A stretch of DNA of 5,923 bases from Rikenellaceae bacterium (GCA_021203585.1 JAJQAW010000321.1:1-5923); one strand, 5' to 3'; counted from the first letter of the stretch, positions 1-5,923 are shown. Program-made: numbers and translations. The notes: generated from the letters alone by a model not told the origin.

Positions 1-1297
1 GCTCAAACTCTGTATATTCCGTAATTTTTTCCCCGTTAGAAAACTGTGCAAATGCGACGATTTTATCTGAAGTGGTTAAATCTTCTCCCGTAAGAGATTC
101 TGTATATTCTTCAACTTCATATAAAACTGCAGAAATGGCCAATTGGTCTTTCTTGCTGTCATTCTGTGTATGGTTGTCGTAAAATACTTCTCCTGGCTCG
201 TACTTATAATAACCCTTGACTTTAAGTGGTTTTTTAAAATATGGTATTCCAAATTTCGTACTTGTTTTAGGTTTGAGAATATTGGTACTAAATGTTCCCA
301 AAAACAATGACCCAGCCGTAATATTCGGAATGAAAGCAATTGTAGAATTAGTAATTTGAGTTTGGATTTTAGCACAGTATACTCCATTCCGACTATTTTC
401 ATCCCGTTGTACAGGAAAAGGTACACCTGAAAGTAAACTATTTGCTGGATTACTTGTTGCCCATCCTATAGGTTCATAATACGGATCACTTCCTGAACTT
501 GCCGTCCATTCTTCAAATCCAAACATAGTAACATCCCCGGCTTGTTCTGCTGTATAAACAGCAGCCACGACCCCATCTTCAGAAGTAATGGTATAGGTAA
601 CGGACTTTGAAAAATCCTGCGCCGTGCCGGATGCGGGAGAAACGGTAGCGCCTTCGGAAACTTCGATGGTCGGGGTGAATACGAGGCTTTCCAAATCTTC
701 CACGGCATAGAAAAGCACCTTATTTCCCTGTATCTCGGTATACATCACATCGTCCGAGTTGAAATCGAAAGCAATCAGCTCCGCTTCGGAGCTCAGGTCC
801 TTTTCCAGTTTTTCTCCTGAAAAATCGACATCTACCGGCATCTGAATATCAGTAACCAGCACGGAAATGACCAGATCGAGTTTCCCGTCGGGATAAACGA
901 CACCCTGCAATTCCAACTCACACGACCCCAATTCCAGACCGATCACATCGCTACCCTAAAAGGGAAAATCCTCGTCCACTTTCATGACTTGGATCGCGGA
1001 AGTTTCGATGTTGCCGAGGACAGTTTCTCCAAAAGCAAAATCGGTAATTCGGAGCTGCATCAGGTCATTCTCCCCGGCCACTTTGGTGATGTACACCTTC
1101 TGAGCGATCGTTCCCAGATCCATACCGAGACTGGAAATTTTCATCGTACCCAGGTATACCCCGTCGATGTCGTCTCCGGTAACCTGATAATTTTCATCGG
1201 GTCCGGGTTGGGGATCGGGATCATCTTTACTGCTGCTGCAAGAGACTACCGTCAGGGCCGCCAAGAGGGCCAAACAGGCAAAACGTAATTTTTTCAT
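1..1297 (-). pseudogene. Surface lipoprotein (calycin-like + DUF5018-like + PCMD-like domains), broken by in-frame TAG; 3' end beyond window
   Basis: Seen: one minus-strand frame is open from the ATG at 1297 to base 1, except for a TAG at 956-958 (codon 114). About 432 codons are in the window and the C-terminus is missing. Residues 1-20 form a lipoprotein signal (KK, hydrophobic core, lipobox VVSC, Cys20) followed by SSSKDDPDP, an acidic stretch typical of surface-exported Bacteroidota lipoproteins. Residues about 40-160 resemble the calycin-like beta domain (YLGTMKIS, LRITDFAFGE, PDGKLDL). About 170-250 look like the DUF5018-type module (VSEGATVSPASGTAQDFS, YTITSEDG). From about 257 (FGFEEW, YYKYEPGE) it resembles PCMD, the putative carbohydrate metabolism domain. 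The TAG lies inside the calycin-like domain, and family-like sequence (GSDVIGLELG) resumes in the same frame. As written, translation gives a 113-residue truncated lipoprotein. Inferred role: outer-membrane, surface-exposed glycan-related protein; the substrate is unknown. An A8 tract (1302-1309) just before the ATG fits Bacteroidota initiation regions. Confidence 0.85.
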
Positions 1298-1321
1298 GAT
1301 CTTTTTTTTAAAGTTTCTTCG

Positions 1322-1341
1322 TCGGTGTACCGAATTTCGGT
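1322..1341. repeat. Three alternating TCGGT/ACCGA half-sites in the lipoprotein leader
   Basis: TCGGT (1322-1326), ACCGA (1329-1333) and TCGGT (1337-1341) form two overlapping palindromes that share the middle half-site. The second extends to a perfect 6-bp-arm palindrome (ACCGAA, T, TTCGGT at 1329-1341). The site lies between the predicted promoter and the lipoprotein start codon, so it could be an operator or a small leader hairpin. No regulator can be assigned, and chance is possible for arms this short. Confidence 0.35.
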
Positions 1342-1383
1342 CTTGGGAATATTCGTACTCCTTTTAAGTTTGTTTTAAGTCCA

Positions 1384-1391
1384 CAAAGATA
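1384..1391 (-). promoter_or_regulatory. Promoter -7 element of the lipoprotein gene
   Basis: On the minus strand this reads TATCTTTG, an exact match to the Bacteroidota -7 consensus TAnnTTTG. It lies about 87 bases upstream of the lipoprotein ATG at 1297. No good TTTG -33 element is seen about 19-21 bases upstream (only a weak TGCA-like stretch near 1410), so the assignment rests on the -7 box and its position. The same octamer precedes the XRE regulator. Confidence 0.5.
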
Positions 1392-1526
1392 GCGAGTTCT
1401 TCCGCCGTTGCACCTTTATGCCCTAAAATTGTAATCCGACCGGCTCCAACCCCGTACGGAAGGCACACGGACCGCCCTTTGCATTTCACTTTTCCGGCCC
1501 GGCACGGGAGTTGCCGGAGCAGCGTT

Positions 1527-1556
1527 TTTGGATTAGGGAAAAAAGGGCTACTTTTG
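1527..1556 (+). promoter_or_regulatory. Promoter of argS (TTTG-N18-TACTTTTG)
   Basis: TTTG at 1527-1530 is followed after 18 bases by TACTTTTG at 1549-1556, a close match to the sigma-ABfr consensus of Bacteroidota (TTTG, about 19 bases, TAnnTTTG). Transcription would start near 1562, leaving a leader of only about 15-20 bases before the argS ATG at 1579. No Shine-Dalgarno sequence is evident, which is common in this phylum. Confidence 0.75.
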
Positions 1557-1578
1557 TCATTTATCATTGATTCGGACC

Positions 1579-3363
1579 ATGAATATCGAGCAACATTTCA
1601 TCGCGCAAATTACACCGGTATTGCAAAGCTTGTACGGGGAGATCGATCCCGCTCAGGTGCAGCTTCAGAAAACCCGCAAGGAGTTCGCGGGGGACTGGAC
1701 CCTGGTGGTTTTTCCATTCCTCAAAGCCAGCCGGAAAAACCCGGAGGCTACCGCCCAGGAGATCGGCCAGGCGCTGCTTGCCGGTTGTCCGGTGATCCGG
1801 GAGTACAACGTGATCAAGGGATTTCTGAATCTGACCATCTCGGCATCCTTCTGGCTGGAACGCCTGAACGAGATCGTAGAAACCCCGGAGCCGGGCAAAG
1901 GCGCCTCGACGGGCAAAACGCTGATGGTCGAATACTCCTCCCCGAACACCAATAAACCGCTCCACCTGGGCCATATCCGCAACAACCTGCTCGGTTACTC
2001 GGTAGCACAAATCCTGCAAGCCGACGGCAACGAGGTGATCAAAGCCAACCTGGTGAACGACCGGGGCATCCACATCTGCAAGTCGATGCTGGCGTGGCAG
2101 AAATTCGGCGGGGGCGAAACTCCGCAGTCGTCCGGCCTGAAAGGCGACCACCTGGTGGGCAAATACTACGTCGAGTTCGACAAGGCCTACAAAGCCGAAA
2201 TCAAAGAGCTGATGGCCGGCGGCGTGAGCGAAGAGGAGGCCAAAAAAGAGGCTCCCATCATCAAAGAGGCGCAGGATATGCTCCGCAAATGGGAAGCTAA
2301 AGACCCGGAGGTCTACGGCCTGTGGGAGACAATGAACGGCTGGGTATACGAAGGCTTCGACAAAACCTATAAGGAATTAGGCGTATCGTTCGACAAAATG
2401 TACTACGAATCGAACACTTACCTGCTGGGCAAAACGCTGGTAGAGGAAGGCCTAAAAAAAGGGGTACTGTTCAAAAAAGAGGACGGATCGGTGTGGGCCG
2501 ATCTGACCGAAGACGGCCTGGACCAAAAACTGCTGCTCCGCGCCGACGGCACATCGGTCTACATGACCCAAGACCTGGGAAAATCCCTGCAACGCTTCAA
2601 AGAAGATCACCTAAGCGGATTGATCTATGTGGTGGGCAACGAGCAAAACTACCATTTCCAGGTACTCAAACTGATCCTCAAAAAACTGGGCTACGACTGG
2701 TCGGATTCGATCTACCACCTGAGTTACGGTATGGTGGAACTCCCCGAAGGCAAGATGAAATCCCGCGAGGGCACGGTAGTGGACGCCGACGATCTGGTGC
2801 AGGCGATGGTGGACACCGCCCGTAAGATGTCCGAGGAACTCGGCAAACTGGACGGCTGCAGGCCGGAAGAGGCCGACCGCGTATCGTGGATGGTAGGTCT
2901 CGGCGCACTGAAATACTTCATCCTGAAGGTCGACCCGAAAAAAACGATGCTGTTCGACCCGAAGGAATCGATCGACTTCAACGGCAACACCGGCCCGTTC
3001 ATCCAGTACACCCATGCCCGCATCAAATCGGTTCTCCGCCGCGCGGCCGAGCAGGGGGTGCAGAAAGCGGACAAAGTGAATCCGGAGCAGCCGGTAGTGC
3101 CCAAGGAAATCGAACTGATCAAGCTGCTGACCGAGTACCGTCCGACGGTGTCCGCCGCCGCCGAACAATACTCCCCGGCGATGATCGCCAACTACGTGTA
3201 CGATCTGGTCAAAGAATTCAACCAATACTACCACGATTACTCGATCCTGGGTGAGGAGAACCCGGATATCCGCTCGACACGCCTGCTGCTGGCCGAACAG
3301 GTGGCCCGCACGGTAAAGAGCGGTATGTCCCTGTTGGGTATCGAAGTACCGAAACGGATGTAA
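1579..3363 (+). CDS. argS: Arginyl-tRNA synthetase (ArgRS), intact
   Basis: This class I cytoplasmic enzyme charges tRNA-Arg with arginine using ATP. The product is 594 residues, a normal bacterial ArgRS length. An N-terminal additional domain (about 1-90, ending near VIKGFLNLTI) is followed by the Rossmann catalytic core with its HIGH-type signature HLGH at 129-132 within SSPNTNKPLHLGHIRNN. The KMSKS-equivalent loop is KMKSR at 392-396 (GKMKSREGTVVDADDL), a degenerate form usual for ArgRS. The DALR-type anticodon-binding domain begins near 471 (TGPFIQYTHARI), and the protein ends with the conserved LGIEVPKRM. The ATG at 1579 is preferred over an in-frame TTG at 1567 because it gives the family-like N-terminus MNIEQHF and sits just after the promoter. 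The gene appears monocistronic, with its own promoter and a strong terminator. No lesion was found. Confidence 0.98.
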   Translation: MNIEQHFIAQITPVLQSLYGEIDPAQVQLQKTRKEFAGDWTLVVFPFLKASRKNPEATAQEIGQALLAGCPVIREYNVIKGFLNLTISASFWLERLNEIVETPEPGKGASTGKTLMVEYSSPNTNKPLHLGHIRNNLLGYSVAQILQADGNEVIKANLVNDRGIHICKSMLAWQKFGGGETPQSSGLKGDHLVGKYYVEFDKAYKAEIKELMAGGVSEEEAKKEAPIIKEAQDMLRKWEAKDPEVYGLWETMNGWVYEGFDKTYKELGVSFDKMYYESNTYLLGKTLVEEGLKKGVLFKKEDGSVWADLTEDGLDQKLLLRADGTSVYMTQDLGKSLQRFKEDHLSGLIYVVGNEQNYHFQVLKLILKKLGYDWSDSIYHLSYGMVELPEGKMKSREGTVVDADDLVQAMVDTARKMSEELGKLDGCRPEEADRVSWMVGLGALKYFILKVDPKKTMLFDPKESIDFNGNTGPFIQYTHARIKSVLRRAAEQGVQKADKVNPEQPVVPKEIELIKLLTEYRPTVSAAAEQYSPAMIANYVYDLVKEFNQYYHDYSILGEENPDIRSTRLLLAEQVARTVKSGMSLLGIEVPKRM

Positions 3364-3382
3364 ACTTACCGGTTATCCGCAT

Positions 3383-3418
3383 AAACCACGGGACTGCCAA
3401 TGCAGTCCCGTGGTTTTT
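3383..3418 (+). terminator. Rho-independent terminator of argS, possibly bidirectional
   Basis: A perfect 12-bp stem (3386-3397 with 3402-3413, GC-rich) has a CAAT tetraloop and is followed by T5. Three A bases at 3383-3385 can pair with part of the T run, extending the stem to 15 bp. It starts 20 bases after the argS stop. On the minus strand it follows the XRE regulator stop at once, with only a short TTTA tail, so it may weakly terminate that convergent gene too. Confidence 0.93.
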
Positions 3419-3419
3419 A

Positions 3420-4022
3420 TTATTTCAGAAAATTAATCCGGGGAATATAGTTGACCTGCCTTCCCTTGCTGATCCGGATTTGATTGACAATGATCAGGAC
3501 GACGTTGAAAAAGAACAGCAGAAAATATACGAAGGCAAATAATTCAAATTTTCCCGCCAGATAAGCCGGGGTGACGTCTCCCGAACAGGGCATGGCTATC
3601 GAAACGGTAACCAGCAGGAGCAGAAATACGGAAAAAGCCATAATATGCCAGGTTATCTGAAAATTAATGATCTGCTTGCCTAATCTATCGACTCCTTTTA
3701 CCGTATCTTTTTTAGCGTTTCACAGTACGAAGGGCAGAAGGATCCCCAAAAAGCTCATCACCATGAAAGCCAATGCGGAGAGATTTAGGTAGCTGAGGTA
3801 TGGCGGGTTTTCCTGCATGGTCCAGTCGATTATTTCATTGGGAGTCACCCCTAATGCCGCCGCAATTCTTTTGAGCGAGTCTCCGCGCGCTTCCGTCTCG
3901 CCGTTCTCTATCCGTTGAATCGTTCGGAGGCTCAAACCGGCTTTTTCGGCCAGTTCTTCCTGTGAAAAGCCCCGTCTCTGCCGAAGTGTTTTAATCGTTT
4001 GCGTGTAATTTTTGTTTTCCAT
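3420..4022 (-). pseudogene. XRE-family HTH regulator with C-terminal DUF4870-type membrane domain, broken by in-frame TGA
   Basis: Seen: a minus-strand frame from the ATG at 4022 to a TAA at 3420-3422 is interrupted only by a TGA at 3720-3722. Residues about 8-64 are an XRE/Cro-type DNA-binding domain (helix-turn-helix SQEELAEKAGLSLRTIQRIE at 20-39, then the Bacteroidota-typical GETEARGDSLKRIAAALGV). Residues 81-100 begin the first membrane segment, ending LGILLPFVL. Beyond the stop the frame continues KKDTVKGVDRLGKQIINFQI and two further hydrophobic segments, as in DUF4870 proteins. Members of this group usually have Trp after the P-x-x-x segment, so TGG to TGA is the simplest lesion. The intact product would be about 200 residues; as written, a 100-residue DNA-binding piece with one membrane segment is made. 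The start at 4022 is chosen over an upstream ATG at 4070 because the -7 element lies between them. The role is inferred: a membrane-tethered transcription regulator with unknown targets. Confidence 0.88.
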
Positions 4023-4046
4023 AACTGATTGAGGTTTTGTGTACCG

Positions 4047-4054
4047 CAAAGATA
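4047..4054 (-). promoter_or_regulatory. Promoter -7 element of the XRE regulator
   Basis: The minus strand reads TATCTTTG, an exact TAnnTTTG match, 24 bases upstream of the ATG at 4022. Transcription would start near 4040, giving a short leader and ruling out the upstream ATG at 4070. The -33 region is weak (no clear TTTG), so the promoter may be weak or need an activator. Confidence 0.6.
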
Positions 4055-4078
4055 CCTGTGCGTCCACCACAGCCAGCC

Positions 4079-4140
4079 GACACTCTTACGTCACTGATGC
4101 GCCATTTGTCGTAAGATAATCCTAATGTGTCAAAAGTGTC
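4079..4140. repeat. Nested inverted repeats upstream of the XRE regulator
   Basis: TCTTACG (4084-4090) has a perfect inverted copy CGTAAGA at 4110-4116 (19-base spacer), and GACACT (4079-4084) has an inverted copy AGTGTC at 4135-4140. A further GTGTC lies at 4127-4131. The repeats sit 25-90 bases upstream of the predicted -7 element, where an operator could lie. Arms are short and unevenly spaced, so binding-site status is only a suggestion. Confidence 0.35.
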
Positions 4141-4340
4141 TTGTTTCAGTCCTGCGAAAATAAAAACGGACAGGTGACCTCCGTCATGCTGCCCGCTTAA
4201 CCTAAAAATAAGATATTTTGTGAAGCAGAACCCACTCCTGCTTTTCGTTTTGTTATAGAACGGCGTGTACTACCAATTGTTACAGTTCCGAAATTAAAAA
4301 ACAATTAGAATGGTGCTGCTTCTCTCCGGAAGGCGACCTG

Positions 4341-4673
4341 TTAAATCCTCTTAAGTAGGAGGCTGGCGGCCGCATAGCAAATACACAGCGCGGAGACCGC
4401 GATGGGACTCAATGCAGCAAAAGCATCCTCCAACCCCCACTCAGCCCCCTCCACGGTCTCCACAAACAGGCTGTTCCATGCTTCGAACATTCCCGGTCCC
4501 TGCACGATCAACGTCAGCAGTATCTCCGCCACAAAAAATCCGGCCACGATCAGCACCGGCGCCCACGGCTCGCCTGCAGGAAGAGCGTTTAATACCTTAT
4601 CCGTAAAGCCGTCATCCGCCACTGCGCTTTTATTATCCTTAAAAATGCGTTCAATTTTTTTATCCGTATTCAT
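4341..4673 (-). CDS. DUF5056-like small membrane protein, putative anti-sigma factor
   Basis: This 110-residue protein has a charged N-terminus (about 1-35: KKIERIFKDNKSAVADDGFT followed by DKVLNALP) and two predicted membrane segments (about 37-58 and 88-108). The N-terminal pattern, with a short helix followed by ADDGFT-x-K-V and LP, resembles the DUF5056-like proteins encoded after ECF sigma genes in Bacteroidales. From that context I infer an inner-membrane protein whose cytoplasmic N-terminus binds and holds the sigma factor; this is not proven. The ATG is 6 bases past the sigma stop, with AGGA about 12 bases upstream, so the two are translated from one transcript. The gene is intact although its presumed sigma partner is frameshifted. 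Confidence 0.72.
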   Translation of the reverse strand: MNTDKKIERIFKDNKSAVADDGFTDKVLNALPAGEPWAPVLIVAGFFVAEILLTLIVQGPGMFEAWNSLFVETVEGAEWGLEDAFAALSPIAVSALCICYAAASLLLKRI

Positions 4674-4679
4674 GGTGTT

Positions 4680-5226
4680 TCATTTTCCTGTTACCGCCGG
4701 TCGTACGGCGGTATTTTCAAAAAATACTTTCAGTTTTTTCTTTCCCCTGGAAAGGTGGGATTTAACGGTCCCTGCGGGATACTCCGTAATTTTGGCAATC
4801 TGTTCTACCGTCTTATTTTCCATAAAGAACAGCAACATCACAGCCCGTTCCGGTTGACTCAGAATTTTAAGGGCTTCTGCAAAATCCATATCGAAATCCC
4901 GGGATAATGGCTCCGGCAAAGCTTCATACCGTATCCGGTCGTGCATCCGTCCCGCCGCTTTTTCCCTGCGCCACTGGTCGTACCAGGTATTATTAAGCTA
5001 TCCGGTAAATCCAGGTGGAAAACTGAGCCGAAAACCGAAAAGAACCAATTTTCACCCAGGCCTTGATAAAGGCTTCCTGTGCCAGGTCTTTAGCCGCTTC
5101 TTCATCTCCGGTGAGGTTGTGCAGGAACCGCCTGACGGGCGACTGGTAGCGTTCCACCAGTTGCCCGAAAGCATTCCTATCCCCCAACAGGACGACCCGC
5201 GATACCAGCCAGGCGTCATTCTTCAT
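4680..5226 (-). pseudogene. ECF RNA polymerase sigma factor (sigma-70 family, RpoE-like), split by a +1 frameshift
   Basis: Seen: the ATG at 5226 opens a 77-residue frame ending at tandem TAA TAA (4993-4995, 4990-4992). It holds sigma region 2 (RYQSPVRRFLHNLTGDEEAA, then DLAQEAFIKAW and FSTWIYRIA). The other half lies one base out of frame, reads NTWYDQWRREKAAGR, and continues to region 4 (LSQPERAVMLLFF, EQIAKITEYPAGTVKSHLSR) and a TGA at 4680-4682. Removing one A at 4993/4994 restores IAYNTWYDQW, the usual family sequence, and a 181-residue protein of normal ECF size. The start overlaps the end of the DUF6249-like gene by 11 bases, so expression is probably translationally coupled. Known role of the family: directs RNA polymerase to a specific regulon, usually under anti-sigma control. 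As written, the product has the core- and -10-binding region but no -35-binding region. A sequencing or assembly indel is a real alternative. Confidence 0.9.
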
Positions 5227-5593
5227 CTTCGATATCCAGTTTGCGGTGAATGAAATATACCGCCAGGAATCCCAGTCCGAGAAACAGAGGCACCAAACCG
5301 CCTGCCACCATCCGGATCTCCCTGCCCGCCGGAGCCGACAGGTACATAAACAAGCAGATGCCTATCCCGACAAAGGTGAGTATCACGCCGGTCCGCAGCG
5401 AATAATTCTTTTTCGGCGGATCCGGAATCACTTCCTTCGGAGGTTCCACTCCTTTTTCGAGGGCTTTGAGGTAGATTTCTGCCCGGAGTTTGTCCCGTTG
5501 CCGTGCCTCCCGGCTTTTGATCCAGATCAATACGATAACAAAAGTAAAAACCACCACAAAAACGGTGATCGGAATAAGCATACGAGCAATCAT
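5216..5593 (-). CDS. DUF6249-like small membrane protein, first gene of the sigma operon
   Basis: This 125-residue protein has an N-terminal membrane segment (about 5-26), a basic cytoplasmic stretch with KLRAEIYLKALEKGVEPPKE (about 35-54), and two further membrane segments (about 67-87 and 94-116), ending in an acidic tail DIEDEE. The membrane segment, charged helix with 'KALEKGVE', then two-membrane-segment layout matches the DUF6249 proteins found just upstream of ECF sigma genes in Bacteroidales. Its biochemical role is unknown; context suggests it senses or modulates the sigma pathway. It leads the operon and its TGA stop overlaps the sigma ATG by 11 bases. An alternative start at Met5 (5581) cannot be excluded. 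No convincing TAnnTTTG box is seen upstream, consistent with a non-housekeeping promoter. Confidence 0.82.
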   Translation of the reverse strand: MIARMLIPITVFVVVFTFVIVLIWIKSREARQRDKLRAEIYLKALEKGVEPPKEVIPDPPKKNYSLRTGVILTFVGIGICLFMYLSAPAGREIRMVAGGLVPLFLGLGFLAVYFIHRKLDIEDEE

Positions 5594-5714
5594 AATTTAT
5601 CATTTTAAAGTGTAAGAACCGATTTCAATGATTAGACGAACCGCACCACACTTTTGGTTGCAGGAAAACGGAATTTTTTTGAAACCAACCTACCCCGCCG
5701 GTAATCACGGGAAT

Positions 5715-5743
5715 AACAAAAGAACGGAGGACGAAAATCCGCC
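5715..5743 (-). terminator. Possible imperfect terminator after gdhA
   Basis: On the minus strand GGCGGA (5743-5738) pairs with TCCTCC (5731-5726) with one mismatch and a 6-base loop, followed by GTTCTTTTGTT. It lies about 37 bases after the gdhA stop. The stem is short and imperfect, so this is a candidate only. Confidence 0.35.
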
Positions 5744-5779
5744 CCCCGCTCCCGTAGAATATGACTATACCATGCAGAA

Positions 5780-5923
5780 TTAAACGATCCCCTGCGCCAA
5801 CATAGCGTTAGCTACTTTGATGAATCCGGCAATATTTGCGCCTTTCACGTAGTTGATATACCCGTTCGGCTCTGTCCCGTATTTGACGCAAGCCGCGTGA
5901 ATATTTTTCATGATCCCGTGCAG
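5780..5923 (-). CDS. gdhA: NADP-type glutamate dehydrogenase, C-terminal 47 residues (5' part beyond window)
   Basis: The minus-strand frame, open at the right edge, ends at the TAA at 5780-5782. Its sequence contains LHGIMKNIHAACVKYG and then NYVKGANIAGFIKVANAMLA, the characteristic C-terminus of the hexameric bacterial enzyme (E. coli GdhA ends with a very similar NYVQGANIAGFVKVADAMLA stretch). The enzyme makes glutamate from 2-oxoglutarate and ammonia in the cytoplasm, so it is central to nitrogen assimilation. Only the last part is visible, so coenzyme preference is inferred from the family match, not from the NAD(P)-binding site. It is separated from the sigma operon by 186 bases and is probably transcribed independently. 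Confidence 0.95.
   Translation of the reverse strand: MHGIMKNIHAACVKYGTEPNGYINYVKGANIAGFIKVANAMLAQGIV

Larger units (their letters stand above)
4023..4340. other. Gene-free region between the XRE regulator and the sigma operon
   Basis: No supported coding frame, tRNA or rRNA is seen. The right part (about 4141-4340) is AT-rich. It holds a 6-bp hairpin AAGCAG/CTGCTT near 4222-4242 followed by a T-rich stretch on the plus strand, and an inverted repeat AATTGTT (4275-4281) / AACAATT (4300-4306). The latter lies 35-65 bases after the DUF5056-like stop and might contribute to transcript ending, but lacks a proper terminator shape. The left part carries the promoter and inverted repeats listed separately. 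Confidence 0.6.

Noticed and set aside
76..708. Two minus-strand ATG-initiated frames at 76-426 and 466-708
   Set aside because: They lie in another frame within the lipoprotein coding sequence, have no family-like features, and the other frame reads as convincing PCMD-like and DUF5018-like protein.
1499..1517. Hairpin CCGGCA/TGCCGG followed downstream by T5, as a terminator or riboswitch
   Set aside because: It lies upstream of the argS -35-like element, would not be in the argS transcript, and no plus-strand gene precedes it.
1364..1567. 67-residue minus-strand frame between the lipoprotein gene and argS
   Set aside because: It overlaps the argS promoter and the lipoprotein -7 element and has no recognisable domain.
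1567..1578. TTG at 1567 as the argS start
   Set aside because: It adds four non-family residues and lies almost at the predicted transcription start; the ATG at 1579 fits the family N-terminus.
1564..3254. Long antisense and alternate-frame open frames across argS
   Set aside because: Expected shadows of a GC-rich, codon-biased gene; their translations are compositionally odd and unlike known families.
956..3722. Stop-codon reassignment or general readthrough explaining the internal TAG and TGA
   Set aside because: Two different stop codons and a frameshift are involved. TGA is also the normal stop of the DUF6249-like gene and the sigma gene, each directly overlapped or followed by the next start, and TGG is used for Trp throughout argS.
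4402..4857. 151-residue plus-strand frame antisense to the sigma and DUF5056-like genes
   Set aside because: The minus strand carries recognisable sigma region 4 and a two-membrane-segment protein; the plus frame is Ser/Pro-rich shadow sequence.
5606..5613. TACACTTT on the minus strand as the -7 box of the sigma operon
   Set aside because: It does not match TAnnTTTG (CTTT in place of TTTG) and has no -33 partner.

Overview
The window looks like a chromosomal segment of a Bacteroidales bacterium, possibly Rikenellaceae/Alistipes-like (the family guess is tentative). The evidence is Bacteroidota-type promoter elements (TTTG about 18-20 bases before TAnnTTTG), A-rich or SD-poor leaders, a lipoprotein with calycin-like, DUF5018-like and PCMD-like parts, an XRE regulator fused to a DUF4870-type membrane domain, and an ECF sigma operon with DUF6249-like and DUF5056-like partners. 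No mobile element, CRISPR array, tRNA or rRNA was found.

Layout from left to right. (1) 1-1297, minus: a surface-lipoprotein gene that runs off the left edge. It is one continuous reading frame broken by a single in-frame TAG at 956-958. (2) 1298-1578: a divergent intergenic region with a promoter for each side. (3) 1579-3363, plus: intact argS (arginyl-tRNA synthetase), followed by a strong hairpin terminator. (4) 3420-4022, minus: an XRE/DUF4870 regulator interrupted by an in-frame TGA at 3720-3722, where the family normally has Trp. (5) 4023-4340: no gene, only a promoter element and inverted repeats. (6) 4341-5593, minus: a tight three-gene operon transcribed in the order DUF6249-like membrane protein, ECF sigma factor, DUF5056-like membrane protein (putative anti-sigma). 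The sigma gene carries a one-base insertion that splits it between regions 2 and 4. (7) 5780-5923, minus: the C-terminal 47 residues of NADP-type glutamate dehydrogenase (gdhA), cut by the right edge.

The housekeeping genes (argS, visible gdhA) are intact, while the surface lipoprotein, the XRE regulator and the ECF sigma factor each carry one lesion of a different kind. In each case the sequence beyond the lesion still reads as good family sequence, so the lesions are either recent or errors in this assembly. The lipoprotein also changes base composition sharply at a domain junction (about 36% GC at 1-540, about 49% at 541-960), which suggests a mosaic gene. I see no clearly new molecular system. 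The points most worth a second look are the cluster of fresh lesions in regulators and a surface protein, and the mosaic lipoprotein.
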